From an uncultured Isosphaeraceae bacterium (GTDB lineage Bacteria; Planctomycetota; Planctomycetia; Isosphaerales; Isosphaeraceae), in contig CALLYK010000174.1 in NCBI GenBank assembly GCA_937858365.1, forward strand, positions 1 to 44,478: 44,478 nt of DNA. The letters are read 5' to 3'. The notes under the pieces were generated by a model. That model did not search any database, was not told the origin of the DNA, and saw nothing but the letters and a program-made list of their open reading frames with translations. Of this stretch, positions 1 through 8,759 are shown piece by piece (positions within the stretch are counted from its first letter, which is position 1; each line of letters starts with the position of its first letter). A program made the translations under genes and the position numbers.

Positions 1-374
1 TTGAGCAAGGCCTTGGCGGCGTTCACGGCGTTGGATTCGACGGCAATCAACAAGGCGCTGTCACCGGCCGGAGAAGCCGCCTTGGCGCTGGCGCCCGCAT
101 CGAGCATGCGGTTGATCGCATTGACGTCGTCGCGGCTCACCGCGATCAGGATCTCGGGCCAGCCGCGATACAAGGTCCCCGGGCGCGCGTAATCCGCATC
201 CTTCGAGCCATGCACCGCCAGCAGATCTGCGGACAACGCGGGCTTGGCGCCCTGCGCGCGCAACGCAGACGCGGCGGCATCGGCGCCCGATTTGATGGCA
301 ATGTCCAATGCCGACCACTTCTGCAGATTCAGCGCGGTGTGCGAGGCGCCCGCCTTGCCGAGCACCTCGACCTG
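1..374 (-). CDS. Ankyrin-repeat protein, internal fragment
   Basis: The minus strand reads continuously as ankyrin-repeat protein from about 374 down to the window edge and continues beyond it. Visible repeat-like stretches are GASHTALNLQKWSALDIAI, then VSRDDVNAINRMLDAGASAK, then SPAGDSALLIAVESNAVNAA, each with the helix-turn-helix spacing of ankyrin repeats. Ankyrin repeats are protein-interaction scaffolds, so no enzymatic role can be assigned. Neither end is present: the gene runs off the left edge, and its upstream part is lost near 375, where the opposite strand turns into an H+-pyrophosphatase. The short plus-strand and other-frame ORFs here are shadows. The source organism is probably not the one that follows. 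Confidence is good for the repeat fold and low for origin. Confidence 0.7.
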
Positions 375-420
375 CTCGGGACGGCGGTCAGCCTGGGCGG
401 GCCGGGGGAACTGGACACGG
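370..420. other. Probable chimeric junction: ankyrin gene fragment to hppA fragment
   Basis: Ankyrin coding sequence on the minus strand ends here, and about 658 codons of H+-pyrophosphatase begin on the plus strand, with neither gene having a start or stop at the join. The plus frame stays open upstream to a nominal ATG at 210, but its first 55 or so codons are only the antisense of the ankyrin gene. The exact base cannot be fixed by eye. Confidence 0.6.
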
Positions 421-2351
421 CCGGGGAGTACGTGAAGTTCGACGTGTACACGATCTGGTCACAAACGCTGCAGCGGTGGCTGACGACGCCGTCGGAGCGC
501 GGCCTGGAGTTGCGCAACGAGTCGTTCCTGAAGCTGACGCTGGCGTGGATCTGCGTCATGGGCGCGGGGGCGTTCGTGATGGTCAGCCCGCTCATGATCC
601 GCTACGCCCTGCCGGGATTGAGCAACCTCTGGGTCAGCATTCTCAAGGACAGCTCCCTCATCAGCGTCGTCGGCTTCATGTTGTTGGGCTTCGTGTACCT
701 GCACATGAGCGACGATTACGTCCGCAAGTATCCTCAAGCCCTCAGCGGCTATCAGTTGGACCCCGAGTTCGAGAAGGCCCGAGACGCGTTCGACTTGGGC
801 GGACGCAACAAGCTCCTTAAGAATGCTCCGTCCGCTCCCTACAAACTGGGTGACGCCGGGATCAACAAGCAAGAAGAGGTCGACACCTTCAACGCCGCCT
901 ACACGGCGGGTAAGTCCGGCCAGTCTCTCCAGGAGTGGATCAAGACCTATCCCAAGGAGGACAAGATCCTCGCCGAAAACCAATCGTTCTGGTTGCACGT
1001 TGGCCTGTGGGGGTCGATGGGGCTCGACCTGCGGCCCGCCTGGACGTGTTTCATCGGCATCATCCTCGCCATCGCCTTGAACAAGGCCACCAGCTACTAC
1101 ACCCACACGTCGTTCGAGCCGGTCAAGAGTTTGGCCAAGGCGTGTCAGACCGGGCACGCCACCAACATCATCCAAGGGCTGGCCGTCGGCTATGAGTCGG
1201 CCGTGGTCGCCACCCTGGTCATCGCCTTGGCGATCTTGCTCTCCGTGCTCATCTACGCCGGTTCGAGCCCGATCTTCATCGCCTACGGCGTGGCCATGTG
1301 CGGCATCGGCATGCTCACGCTGACCGGCAATACGATCAGCATGGACGTTTTCGGGCCCGTGGCCGACAACGCCAACGGCGTCGGCGAAATGGGCTACGAC
1401 CGCGACGAGATGGGCCCCGAAAACTACCGCCGGGCCCGCCAAATCCTCGCCGACCTCGACGCCGTGGGAAACACCACGAAGGCCGAGACCAAGGGGATCG
1501 CCATCGGCTCGGCCGTCATCGCCGCCGTGAGCCTCTTCGCCAGCTTCATCGCCGTCTTGGCCGTGAAGAGCGAGGCCAACATCGGCCAGATGACCACCGC
1601 CCAGTTCCTCAACGAGGCCGGCAAGCTCTCCGTCGCCGAGCCGATCGTCTTCATCGGCGCCCTCGTGGGGGGTGTCGTGCCCTTGCTCTTCAGCTCGATG
1701 CTCATCCGGGCCGTCGGTCGCGCCGCCTTCCTGATCGTCAAGGAATGTCGGGCCCAGTTCCGCGACCCCGAGATCTGGCAGGGGACCAAGGTGCCCGACT
1801 ACGGCCGCGTGGTCAACATCTGCACCAGCACCGCCCAGGCCGAGTTGATCGGACCGGGGCTGCTCGCGATCCTCACGCCCATCCTCGTGGGCATCTTCCT
1901 GGGCCCGCAGGCCCTGGGAGGATACCTCGCGGGCATGATCGTGGTGGGCCAGTTGCTCGCCGTCTTCATGGCCAACGCGGGCGGCGCCTGGGACAACGCC
2001 AAGAAGTCGATCGAAGACGGCCTCTACGGCGGCAAGGGGTCCGAGGCCCACAAGGCGTCCGTCACGGGCGACACGGTGGGCGACCCCCTCAAGGACACGG
2101 CCGGACCCGCCTTGAACCCGCTCATCAAGGTGATGAACATGGTCTCCCTGCTCGCGATCGGCCCGATCGTCGCCTACTCGGGCCAGTGGTGGCTCTACGC
2201 CGTCGGCGTGCTCGCCATCGCGGGCGTGGCCTGGGCCATCTGGCGGTCCAAGACCGAAAGCAAAGAGATGAAGGAGGTCGAGCTCGAACTCGCGGCGAGC
2301 AGCGCGTCCGAGCCCGCCAAGGCGATGGAACCGGTGGGCAGCGGGAAGTGA
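378..2351 (+). CDS. hppA: K+-independent H+-translocating pyrophosphatase, 5'-truncated
   Basis: This membrane enzyme hydrolyses pyrophosphate to pump protons. About 658 residues are present, with many hydrophobic segments. Recognisable motifs are [16 protein letters not shown] (about 1345-1392), [10 protein letters not shown] (about 1467-1496) and, near the end, [20 protein letters not shown]. In the second motif the Lys after GNTT and the Thr three residues later are the family signature of K+-independent proton pumps (established for the family). The N-terminal third is missing, including the DNVGDNVGDCAGMAADLFE-type substrate-binding loop that every active enzyme carries. The fragment is therefore not functional as it stands, and the cause is the join near 375-420. 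The stop is followed by a strong palindromic terminator. The tail is charged, a style familiar from large planctomycete homologues. Confidence 0.9.
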   Translation, partial: GTAVSLGGPGELDTAGEYVKFDVYTIWSQTLQRWLTTPSERGLELRNESFLKLTLAWICVMGAGAFVMVSPLMIRYALPGLSNLWVSILKDSSLISVVGFMLLGFVYLHMSDDYVRKYPQALSGYQLDPEFEKARDAFDLGGRNKLLKNAPSAPYKLGDAGINKQEEVDTFNAAYTAGKSGQSLQEWIKTYPKEDKILAENQSFWLHVGLWGSMGLDLRPAWTCFIGIILAIALNKATSYYTHTSFEPVKSLAKACQTGHATNIIQGLAVGYESAVVATLVIALAILLSVLIYAGSSPIFIAYGVAMCGIGMLTLTGNTISMDVFGPVADNANGVGEMGYDRDEMGPENYRRARQILADLDAVGNTTKAETKGIAIGSAVIAAVSLFASFIAVLAVKSEANIGQMTTAQFLNEAGKLSVAEPIVFIGALVGGVVPLLFSSMLIRAVGRAAFLIVKECRAQFRDPEIWQGTKVPDYGRVVNICTSTAQAELIGPGLLAILTPILVGIFLGPQALGGYLAGMIVVGQLLAVFMANAGGAWDNAKKSIEDGLYGGKGSEAHKASVTGDTVGDPLKDTAGPALNPLIKVMNMVSLLAIGPIVAYSGQWWLYAVGVLAIAGVAWAIWRSKTESKEMKEVELELAASSASEPAKAMEPVGSGK

Positions 2352-2390
2352 ACGACCTCACCCCGTCATGTTCGCCTAGGTGATAACGAC

Positions 2391-2418
2391 AAGGCCCCCG
2401 GAAGCTTCCGGGGGCCTT
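2391..2418. terminator. Bidirectional palindromic terminator
   Basis: A perfect 28-bp palindrome, AAGGCCCCCGGAAG followed by its exact reverse complement, sits between the convergent genes hppA and the CxxCH protein. It is followed by a short T-rich run (TTCTTTC) on the plus strand. It begins 40 bp after the hppA stop and ends 15 bp from the stop of the minus-strand gene, so it can serve both. Confidence 0.8.
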
Positions 2419-2432
2419 CTTTCGTCTCAAGC

Positions 2433-3944
2433 TTAGCCTTTAGGCGCGGATGGGGCTGGTGCCGGTGTGGTCCCGCCCTTGAGGAACTTGTCGAGCAAGT
2501 CCAAGTTCAGCCCCGTCTTCCCCTTCGTTTTCGCCTTCTCTTGATCTTTGGGCTTGTCAAACTCGGGTGGATAGAGAGACTTCGGGTCGGGATTGAGGGG
2601 GTTGGCCACCGGGGCCAGGGCCGGATTGGTCGCCGGGTCGAGCCGTTCACTTCCGGGTCGCGGGTCGTTCTGGTTCCCCGGCTTCACGGGACCACCGGCG
2701 ATGGGATTGGGCGAAGGCAGGGGAGGCATCGTGCCTGGGCTCGTGCTCGCGCTCGTGCCAGGCCGTCCGGTCGTCGTGAAGGGGGACGGAAACTGCGCGT
2801 TCGCGGGGACGCCCGGCGCCTGGCCGTTCGCCTCCAGTTCTTGCACGCGTCTTCGACTCGCCGCGGCGTTCCTCTGGTCCTCGGGGATTCGCTCGATCGC
2901 GCTGGTCGAGGGCGGGGTCGGGTTGAGCGGCGGCAGGTTTGTGTCTTGACCAGGTCGGGCGCGTTGACTGCCGAAGCCGCCTCGGGCGGCCGCCCCTTCA
3001 GCGGCCGGGTCGAGCGGCGCGGGGGTCGTGGCCAGCGACCCGGTCCACTGCGCGAAGGCCCGGTATGTCGAGTTGGTGGTCCCGTTCAAGATCGGCCGGT
3101 TCAGGCCCTTATGGGGCAGCACCGACGCGACCAGAAAGGGGCTCCGTGAAGGGTCCTCGCGGTCGATCAAGGCGAGCGTCGCATCCAGGTTCGTCCGCAA
3201 GACAAGGTCGTTCATCTGTTCCCGAGTGGTGGCCGCGCGGACGAGTTGGAAGGGCAGGCCCGAACTCTCGTGATGACACCCCGCGCATCGTTTCTGAAGC
3301 TCCGGATGGACGGTCAGCGCGAACTCCTGATACCGCTTCAGGGCCAAGGGAGGTGCCAGGTCGAAGATCAGGGGCGGACCCGTGGCGGCCGACCGGGCGC
3401 CTGGCATCTGGGCGGCGGTGCGGACCAGGCCCTCGTCGATTCGCCCGGCCTCCGGACGCGTGGCGGCCTGCGCCGTTCGCGCCTCGCTCGCCTCGAGGTT
3501 GAAGAGCTGGGCCTTGGCCTGGCGGTCGGTCGGCGCCAGCGATAGCACGCGCTTGAGTTCGACCCGGGCCTCGGCGTTCAGCTTGTGGCCCAAGCACCAG
3601 TTGGCGAGCTTGCGGTGCTCGTCGGGATCGTCGTCGGCGATCTGCTCGACCTTGTGCTTGTAAATGGCCGCGATCGAGTCGAACGTTCCTTCGACTTGCT
3701 TCCGCGCCAGGCGAAGCGTGCCCGCTTTTTGTTTCAAAACATAGTTTTTCCCATCCTCGGCAAGCTCGCCCGTGAGGACGCGGCCATCGGTGAGAAGGAC
3801 GACCTGATCGGAAGGTCCGGCCGCCGGCGCCGCGGCCGGGACGGTGTCCTGCGTCGGCGAGGCGTAGGCCAGGCCGGAAAAACAGCAAAGGCCCGTGGCG
3901 AGCAAGCCGGCACGGCCCGACCGAAGAAGGGATGATGTGGACAT
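2433..3944 (-). CDS. Secreted planctomycete protein with one CxxCH haem-type motif
   Basis: This 503-residue protein starts at the ATG at 3944. An upstream in-frame ATG at 4022 would add 26 residues before an obvious signal peptide (MSTSSLLRSGRAGLLATGL, then ALA-type cleavage near ASPTQD), so the downstream start is preferred. Residues about 45-85 contain a repetitive beta segment (LLTDGRVLTGEL). Residues about 86-160 are helical. The motif CAGCH at 220-224 is a possible covalent haem c site, in a context (VHPELQKRCAGCH) like planctomycete cytochrome-type domains. The last 200 residues are Pro/Ala/Gly-rich and low in complexity, ending in a basic segment and a short leucine-rich helix. No enzymatic partner is adjacent. 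The function is unknown; haem binding is inferred from the motif alone. Confidence 0.75.
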   Translation of the reverse strand: MSTSSLLRSGRAGLLATGLCCFSGLAYASPTQDTVPAAAPAAGPSDQVVLLTDGRVLTGELAEDGKNYVLKQKAGTLRLARKQVEGTFDSIAAIYKHKVEQIADDDPDEHRKLANWCLGHKLNAEARVELKRVLSLAPTDRQAKAQLFNLEASEARTAQAATRPEAGRIDEGLVRTAAQMPGARSAATGPPLIFDLAPPLALKRYQEFALTVHPELQKRCAGCHHESSGLPFQLVRAATTREQMNDLVLRTNLDATLALIDREDPSRSPFLVASVLPHKGLNRPILNGTTNSTYRAFAQWTGSLATTPAPLDPAAEGAAARGGFGSQRARPGQDTNLPPLNPTPPSTSAIERIPEDQRNAAASRRRVQELEANGQAPGVPANAQFPSPFTTTGRPGTSASTSPGTMPPLPSPNPIAGGPVKPGNQNDPRPGSERLDPATNPALAPVANPLNPDPKSLYPPEFDKPKDQEKAKTKGKTGLNLDLLDKFLKGGTTPAPAPSAPKG

Positions 3945-4177
3945 GGTGGCGGGACGGTAGTGCCACCTCGGAAATCCGTCAAGCCGAGTTGATGGGTCGC
4001 GCCTTCCAGCCCCACCGCCCACTCGCCTCGCTCGCGCGGGCCCCTCACAGGCCGGTCAAGTCGCGCATGGTCCGGGGTCGATAAACACCGACAGACCCAC
4101 AAGACCCGATCGGCCGCGCGCCTCGCGAAGACCCAGGATGGCAATCATCCCTGTTCGCCCATTGGCGGAGATCGGTC

Positions 4178-4600
4178 ATGCGTTGCAAGTGTTTCGTATT
4201 CGCGACTGTTCTGGTCTTCATAGCATTTGTAAACGGGGCCCGCGGACAGGACCCAGCGCCCCCCGGCGCCGATGTGGTCGCTCCGACTTACTCGGACCTC
4301 GAGGCCGAGTCGTTACCCCGCGAGCTCCTGGAAGACGTCGGCCGACCGCCCGCGCCTCGTCTGTACGGTCCCGCAGCGGTCTCGGAAGTGGACCTCTTGA
4401 ACGGCCTGCTCAAGACCTCGTCCCTTTACCAGTGGAGCGGAATACGCACGTTCGGCTGGGTGGAAGGCGGCTACACCGGGGCCTCGGTCCGACCAGGCTT
4501 GCTAAACGTCGAGACCCGGCAGAACCGCTTCGGCGACGAGTTCCTTCTCAACCCAGGGCGGTTTCATACCGACGTAGCCCTTTTCCTGCGCATCTGTTAA
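4178..4600 (+). pseudogene. N-terminal fragment of a planctomycete beta-barrel porin, cut by an IS
   Basis: The start ATG at 4178 follows GGAG at good spacing. Residues 1-23 form a signal peptide (MRCKCFVFATVLVFIAFVNG, then ARGQ). After a short linker comes the segment SGIRTFGWVEGGYTGAS, resembling the first strands of the planctomycete BBP2/OmpL-like porin family, followed by RQNRFGDEFLLN. Native sequence stops at 4553. The remaining residues to the stop at 4600 are read from the left end of the insertion sequence. Only about 125 residues of a protein normally several hundred long survive, and the rest is not found on the other side of the element. The gene is therefore dead or mis-assembled. 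The family assignment rests on a short stretch. Confidence 0.65.
4554..4567 (+). repeat. Left terminal inverted repeat of the IS
   Basis: CAGGGCGGTTTCAT pairs with the right end at 5797-5810 with 13 of 14 bases matching. Confidence 0.8.
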
Positions 4601-4652
4601 GAACGGTCTACGGACTTCTCGGGATCGGCATCTTTGATATAAGGGCTTGGGC

Positions 4653-5794
4653 ATGGAAGCCGCGACGTCGTTGATGGAACTTCTTGGCACCATTCAGGAT
4701 CCGCGTCGACGCCAGGGGACGCGGCATCCCCTCCCCGCCCTCTTGGGTCTCGCGGTCGTGGCCATGCTGGCCGGTCAGTTCGGCTACGCCGGTATCGTTC
4801 AGTACGGCAAGGAACGCGGCTGGTCCTTTCTCAAACTCCTGGGCTTCACCACCCGACATGGGCTCTGCAAGGCGACTTACTCGCGCGTCTTCCGCCGGAT
4901 CGACGTCGCCGCGTTCGAGCGGGCCGTCGCCTTCTGGCTCGCGTCGAGGCTCGAAACTCCCGGGACCCAGCACATCGCCCTCGATGGCAAGACCCTCCGC
5001 GGCTCGCGCGATGGACAGACCCCCGCGGCGCATCTCCTCGCCGCCTACATCACCGGCGCCTCGGCCGTGGTGGGCCAGATGCGCGTCGACGCCAAGACCA
5101 ACGAGCACAAGGCGGCCCTTGAGTTGCTCGGGGTCTTGCCGCTGGAGGGACGGGTCGTCACGGTCGACGCCATGTTTACGCATCGTGATGTATGTGCCTC
5201 GATCACACGAGAGGGTGGCGATTTCATCATGATGGTGAAAGAGAACCAACCGACGCTCCTGGGCGACATCCAGGCCGCCTTCGCCGAGCCCCCTGAGGGG
5301 CTTTCCCCCCCCTCCAGACCGAACGCCGCGCCGCGAGCTTCGAGCAGGCCACTGAGGTCGACAAGGGACACGGCCGGATCGAGAAACGCACGCTGACGCT
5401 CACGACTTGGCTCGACGATTACCTCGAGCCGGACTGGCGGGCGCGGCAGGTGTTCCGGGTCGAACGCGAGCGTCGGGTCGGCGCGGAGATCAGCCGGGAG
5501 ACCGCCTACGGGCTGGTCAGCATGCCTCGCGAGAGCGCGGGCGCCGCCAAGGTGCTGGCCTACCTGCGCGATCACTGGGGCATCGAGAACCGCCTGCATT
5601 ACCCACGCGACGTCTCGCTGCGCGAAGACGCCTGCCGGGTGCGCAAGGGGGCGGCGAGCCAGTTGATGGCGATCCGGAGGAACCTCGTCGTATTCCTGGT
5701 GCGAAGGCGCGGTTGGAAGGCCTTGCCCGAAGCGATGCGGCACTACGTCTGCCATCCCGACGAGTCGATCGAAGTCCTGTCAAGTCGAAAATGA
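4653..5794 (+). pseudogene. ISAs1-family DDE transposase with a -1 frameshift
   Basis: The frame starts at ATG 4653 and reads a typical ISAs1 transposase. It has the N-terminal LLGTIQDPRRRQGTRHPL segment, then the first catalytic Asp in HIALDGKTLRGS, the second in VVTVDAMFTHRDVC, and further on the Glu-bearing HWGIENRLHYPRDVSLREDA. Within the run of eight C residues at 5305-5312 the frame is lost: the first frame continues only to 5396. The rest of the protein (from LQTERRAASFEQ to VLSSRK, stop 5792-5794) lies in the -1 frame. One extra C would restore a single frame of about 380 residues. All three catalytic regions are present across the two frames. It could be a homopolymer sequencing error, a real inactivating deletion, or slippage-dependent expression; this family normally uses one ORF. 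Confidence 0.8.
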
Positions 5795-5796
5795 GA

Positions 5797-5810
5797 ATGA
5801 AACGGCCCTG
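5797..5810 (-). repeat. Right terminal inverted repeat of the IS
   Basis: On the minus strand it reads CAGGGCCGTTTCAT, matching the left end with one difference. It starts 2 bp after the transposase stop codon. Confidence 0.8.
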
Positions 5811-6994
5811 CGGAAGGTCCGCGGCACCGCCGCCTGGTCTTGCACGCCGTAGTCCACCGACGTCCCGATGTTCCAGTCGCGCAACCACGGCACAAGGTCG
5901 GAATCCTGGAAGGGCCGCGCGTTCAGATAGCCCATGAAGTCTTTGGGGTTGTTGAAGTCTTCGAACGAGTTCCTCGGTCCCGTGAAGACGCCCGCCGCGT
6001 AGTCCAAACGCTTGTCCAGCAGGAAGCCCCAGGCCATCAAGCCAACCTGTCGGTTGGGTCCCAGGTTGGTCGTGAAGAGCGAGCGTTCGGGCGTGGGCAG
6101 CCAGAGATTTCGAATAGCGAATTGATCATATCCCAAAGGTGTGAAATAACGTCCGAAACGTACTTGAAACTGATCGGCGAAGTGAAAATTCAGGAAGGTC
6201 TCCAGAATGTTGAGTTCACCGAAGCCTCGATTGATGGAGAACACATACTCGATCGGCCGGGTGATCCGCCCATTGAAGAAGATACGTTGACGCGGCAGGT
6301 AGAAGCCGTCTTGTTGATAGGGGGCCCCAACCGTCGGGCCCCAGAGACGCGACTCGATCTGCGACTGAACGTGGACCTGCATCAAGAACTCTTCGTCGCT
6401 CGTTTGAAACTGGAAGCCGGGGCCGAAGTTGGCATTGAGAGGCACGCGCGAAGGGCTGCCGATCGTCGACAGCCGAGGCGCCGAGAGGAACGGGTTCGGC
6501 TCGATCGGTTGCGTCTCATACTCGGGCACCGGACCAACATATTCCGGCGCGACATCGGTGCCGACCGGTGCGACGCGCGCGCTTCCGGGGGCCCCGGGAA
6601 GCGGTGGCAAGGCGGGGCGCGTCGACCAGGCCGGCGGTTGCGCGCCGTCGACGATGGTCCCCGCCGGCGAGCCGCCCAGTCGTGTCGAAAGCTCCTCGAT
6701 CTTTCCCATCAGCAGAAGCATTTCCCGCTGGTGGAGACGCTCACTGCGTTCCAGACGATCGGCCAGTTCGCGGTTCCGCTCCTCCATCGCCCGGAGTCGC
6801 GCCGCGATGTCATCGCCACCCGCCGGGGCCGGTCGGAAAGGCCCGATCGGGGGCGCGCTCGGGACGGTCGGGTCCCTTGCCGGCGGCGGCGGTGGGGGAA
6901 GGTCCTGCGCCCGACTCGTCCCACAGCCGAACACCAGCATGGCCAGGACCCGAAAGGTGGTGCCGGAGATCGCTCTTCGTGTGGTGGGTCGCAC
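5811..6994 (-). pseudogene. Outer-membrane phosphate-selective (OprO/OprP-like) porin, 3' end cut by the IS
   Basis: The GTG at 6994 is chosen as start because GGAGGT lies 7 nt upstream and the translation at once gives a signal peptide (FRVLAMLVFGCGTSRAQ). Then follow a proline-rich linker, a short coiled coil (ERNRELADRLERSERLHQRE) and a proline-rich spacer. The beta-barrel part has hallmarks of planctomycete phosphate-selective-porin-like proteins: LPRQRIFFNGRIT, FHFADQFQVRFGRYFTPLGY and LFTTNLGPNRQVGLMAWGF. Native sequence ends at 5811 after VPRTF. The frame runs into the IS and stops at 5780. About 395 residues remain and the C-terminal strands are lost, so the barrel cannot close. It would be a trimeric outer-membrane channel if intact. 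Substrate specificity cannot be judged. Confidence 0.75.
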
Positions 6995-7306
6995 GCGCCG
7001 CACCTCCGGTTGGACCTTGGCTCGCGGACCTGGGAAGGACCGCCTTCTTCCCCGGTCCCGGTCCGGCGATGATGCGAGGGGTGTCTTCTCGAACTGGGCC
7101 CGGCGATCCCGGGACTCGAGAAGGGTCGGAGATGACCGCGCAGGCCCCTTCTCAACGCGGGGGCCCTGGCATCGGGAGAAATGGGCCGGCAGAGTATCGG
7201 GAAGAAGGCCCGCCGGCAAGGGCAACTCCGCGACCCCTGTCTCACCCGGCCCACCGCCGATTAAGATGGTCGGCCCCGACCCCGTCCTTCGGGAGCACGC
7301 TCCGCC
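6995..7306. other. Intergenic region without a supported gene
   Basis: This 312-bp GC-rich spacer lies between the divergent porin and the small Sm-like gene. All open frames here lack a ribosome-binding site, a recognisable product, or both. It must hold promoters for both genes, but I see no clear -35/-10 pair. Confidence 0.5.
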
Positions 7307-7591
7307 ATGTCCATGTTCGACTCGCCCTTGCTTGAGGAGTGTTTGGGAAAGGTCATCGTCGTGGACCTCGCCGGACCTTACGTTTGCATCGGCACCCTCC
7401 GCGGGGGCGACCCGCAATTCCTCGAACTCCACGACGCCGACCTCCACGACTTCCGCGACAGCACCAAGAACCGCGAAACGTATATTTATGATTCCGCCAG
7501 TCTGGGCGTGCGGCGCAACCGCGCGAGGGTCTTCGTGCGGCGGGCGGAAGTCGTTGCCCTGACGATGCTCTCGGATATCATGGAAACATGA
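7307..7591 (+). CDS. Small conserved planctomycete-type protein with an Sm/LSm-like pattern
   Basis: The protein has 94 residues, and a second in-frame ATG two codons in is an alternative start. The sequence alternates strands in the Sm-fold order: GKVIVVDLAGPYVCIGTL, then PQFLELHDADLHDFRD, then a loop, then RNRARVFVRRAEVVALTML. The pattern of a V-D-x4-V-x-GTL strand pair and an internal DADLHD resembles Sm1/Sm2 motifs, which bind RNA in Hfq and LSm rings. This is a resemblance by eye, not an alignment. There is no signal peptide or membrane segment, so it is cytosolic. It sits 77 bp upstream of the TPM protein on the same strand and may share its transcript. Function unknown. Confidence 0.7.
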   Translation: MSMFDSPLLEECLGKVIVVDLAGPYVCIGTLRGGDPQFLELHDADLHDFRDSTKNRETYIYDSASLGVRRNRARVFVRRAEVVALTMLSDIMET

Positions 7592-7668
7592 GGCGCGGCC
7601 GAAGGCGGCCACGCGATCGGAAGGCGGTGCGCCTTCCCAACGTCGGTCGTTCGCAGGGGGTGTTCGTC

Positions 7669-8709
7669 ATGCCGAAGTCCACACGGTCGTTCATCGGGCT
7701 GGTCGTCCTGGCCTGGCTGGGCGCCCACGTCCCCGCGCATGCCTTCGACGTGCGCGACCGCGCGGGGCTCTTCTCCCCCGAGGCCGTCCGCGAGGCGAAC
7801 CAGAAGCTCAAGGCGATCGAAGAACGAACGGGCGTTCCCGTCAGGATCGAGGTCGTGCCCTCGCTCGCCGAGGTCCTCACTCCCCAAGAGGAGGCCCAAA
7901 AGGCCGAGAAGAAGCCCCTCGACATGATCAACGAGGTCGCCCTTCGCATCGACAAACAAGAGGGAAATCGCGGGATTTACGTCCTCATCGCCAAGAAAGA
8001 GGGCGTGAACTCGAATGTCTTGATACCCAAGGGGCTCGAAGCGCAGTTGCCCGCGGCGCGCCGAGCGGCGATCCGCGATGAACTGACACGCCCCTTCAAG
8101 GAACGGCAATTCGACAAAGGTCTGGGAGCGGCCGTCGCCACCATCGACGAGTTCCTTCCCGGGAAGTCCGGCCCCCAACGCGATGCGGCCCCCAAGGCCA
8201 ACCCAGGGCCGAACGGCGGACAACGAGGTTCATTCATGGGCACTCTTTTGTTCTTTGGGTTCATCATCCTGGCGATCTGGCTGGTCCTGCGCGTGGTCGG
8301 CGCGATCTTCCGCGGGATCTTCGGCGGCGGCCAGTACCGCGCTCAGGGCCCGATGCGTCCTGGTTACGGACCCGGCTACGGCCCGGCGCCGGGTGGCGGC
8401 GGTTTCATGTCGAGCCTCTTCGGGGGCATCGGCGGCGCTCTCTTCGGCAACTACCTGTACGACCAGTTCTCGGGCCGCCATCATCACGGCGGCGGCGAGG
8501 CCCAGGGCTGGACCGGCCCGACCACGCCCAGCGACGGCGGCGGGATCGTGGGTGGAGACGACCCCAACCGAAACGCATCATGGGGCGGCGGTGACTGGGG
8601 CGGTGGAGACACCGGCGGCGGCGGTGACTGGGGCGGCGGCGGCGGTGACTGGGGCGGCGGTGGTGGTGGCGACTGGGGCGGCGGTGGTGGTGACGGCGGC
8701 GGTTGGTGA
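7669..8709 (+). CDS. TPM-domain membrane protein with glycine-rich C-terminal tail
   Basis: The protein has 346 residues. ATG 7669 is preferred over the frame opening at 7588 because it places the signal peptide (SFIGLVVLAWLGAHVPAHA) at the N-terminus. Residues about 30-165 form a TPM (TPM_phosphatase/Psb32-type) domain, with FDVRDRAGLFSPEAVREAN at the start and RGIYVLIAKKEG in the core. A transmembrane helix follows at about 190-215 (LLFFGFIILAIWLVLRVVG). The tail is Gly/Trp/Asp-rich, with several copies of DWGGGGG. Known TPM proteins act in membrane-protein quality control or photosystem assembly; some hydrolyse phosphate esters in vitro. The domain would sit outside the cytoplasm, anchored by the helix. 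The gene converges on prs. Confidence 0.85.
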   Translation: MPKSTRSFIGLVVLAWLGAHVPAHAFDVRDRAGLFSPEAVREANQKLKAIEERTGVPVRIEVVPSLAEVLTPQEEAQKAEKKPLDMINEVALRIDKQEGNRGIYVLIAKKEGVNSNVLIPKGLEAQLPAARRAAIRDELTRPFKERQFDKGLGAAVATIDEFLPGKSGPQRDAAPKANPGPNGGQRGSFMGTLLFFGFIILAIWLVLRVVGAIFRGIFGGGQYRAQGPMRPGYGPGYGPAPGGGGFMSSLFGGIGGALFGNYLYDQFSGRHHHGGGEAQGWTGPTTPSDGGGIVGGDDPNRNASWGGGDWGGGDTGGGGDWGGGGGDWGGGGGGDWGGGGGDGGGW

Positions 8710-8759
8710 GTCGTCCGAAGCGACATGAAAATGAGGCGGCGAGTGCGGGTCCGGCACGA

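Larger units (their letters stand above)
4554..5810 (+). mobile_element. ISAs1-type insertion sequence, 1,257 bp
   Basis: The element is bounded by imperfect 14-bp terminal inverted repeats: CAGGGCGGTTTCAT at 4554-4567 and, read on the minus strand, CAGGGCCGTTTCAT at 5810-5797, with one mismatch. Length, CAGGG ends and a single DDE transposase fit the ISAs1 family. The 8-10 bp outside the two ends (TCTCAACC on the left, CGGAAGGT on the right) do not match, so there is no target-site duplication. The flanks are halves of two different porin genes, which argues against simple insertion at this spot. Confidence 0.85.

Noticed and set aside
459-2051. 530-codon minus-strand frame opposite hppA
   Set aside because: It is antisense to strongly conserved H+-pyrophosphatase motifs and has His/Asp/Gly-rich shadow composition.
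8581-8706. Tandem GGCGGC-type DNA repeat that could be taken for a CRISPR or structural repeat
   Set aside because: It is in frame and encodes the DWGGGGG tail of the TPM protein; units are unequal and there are no spacers.
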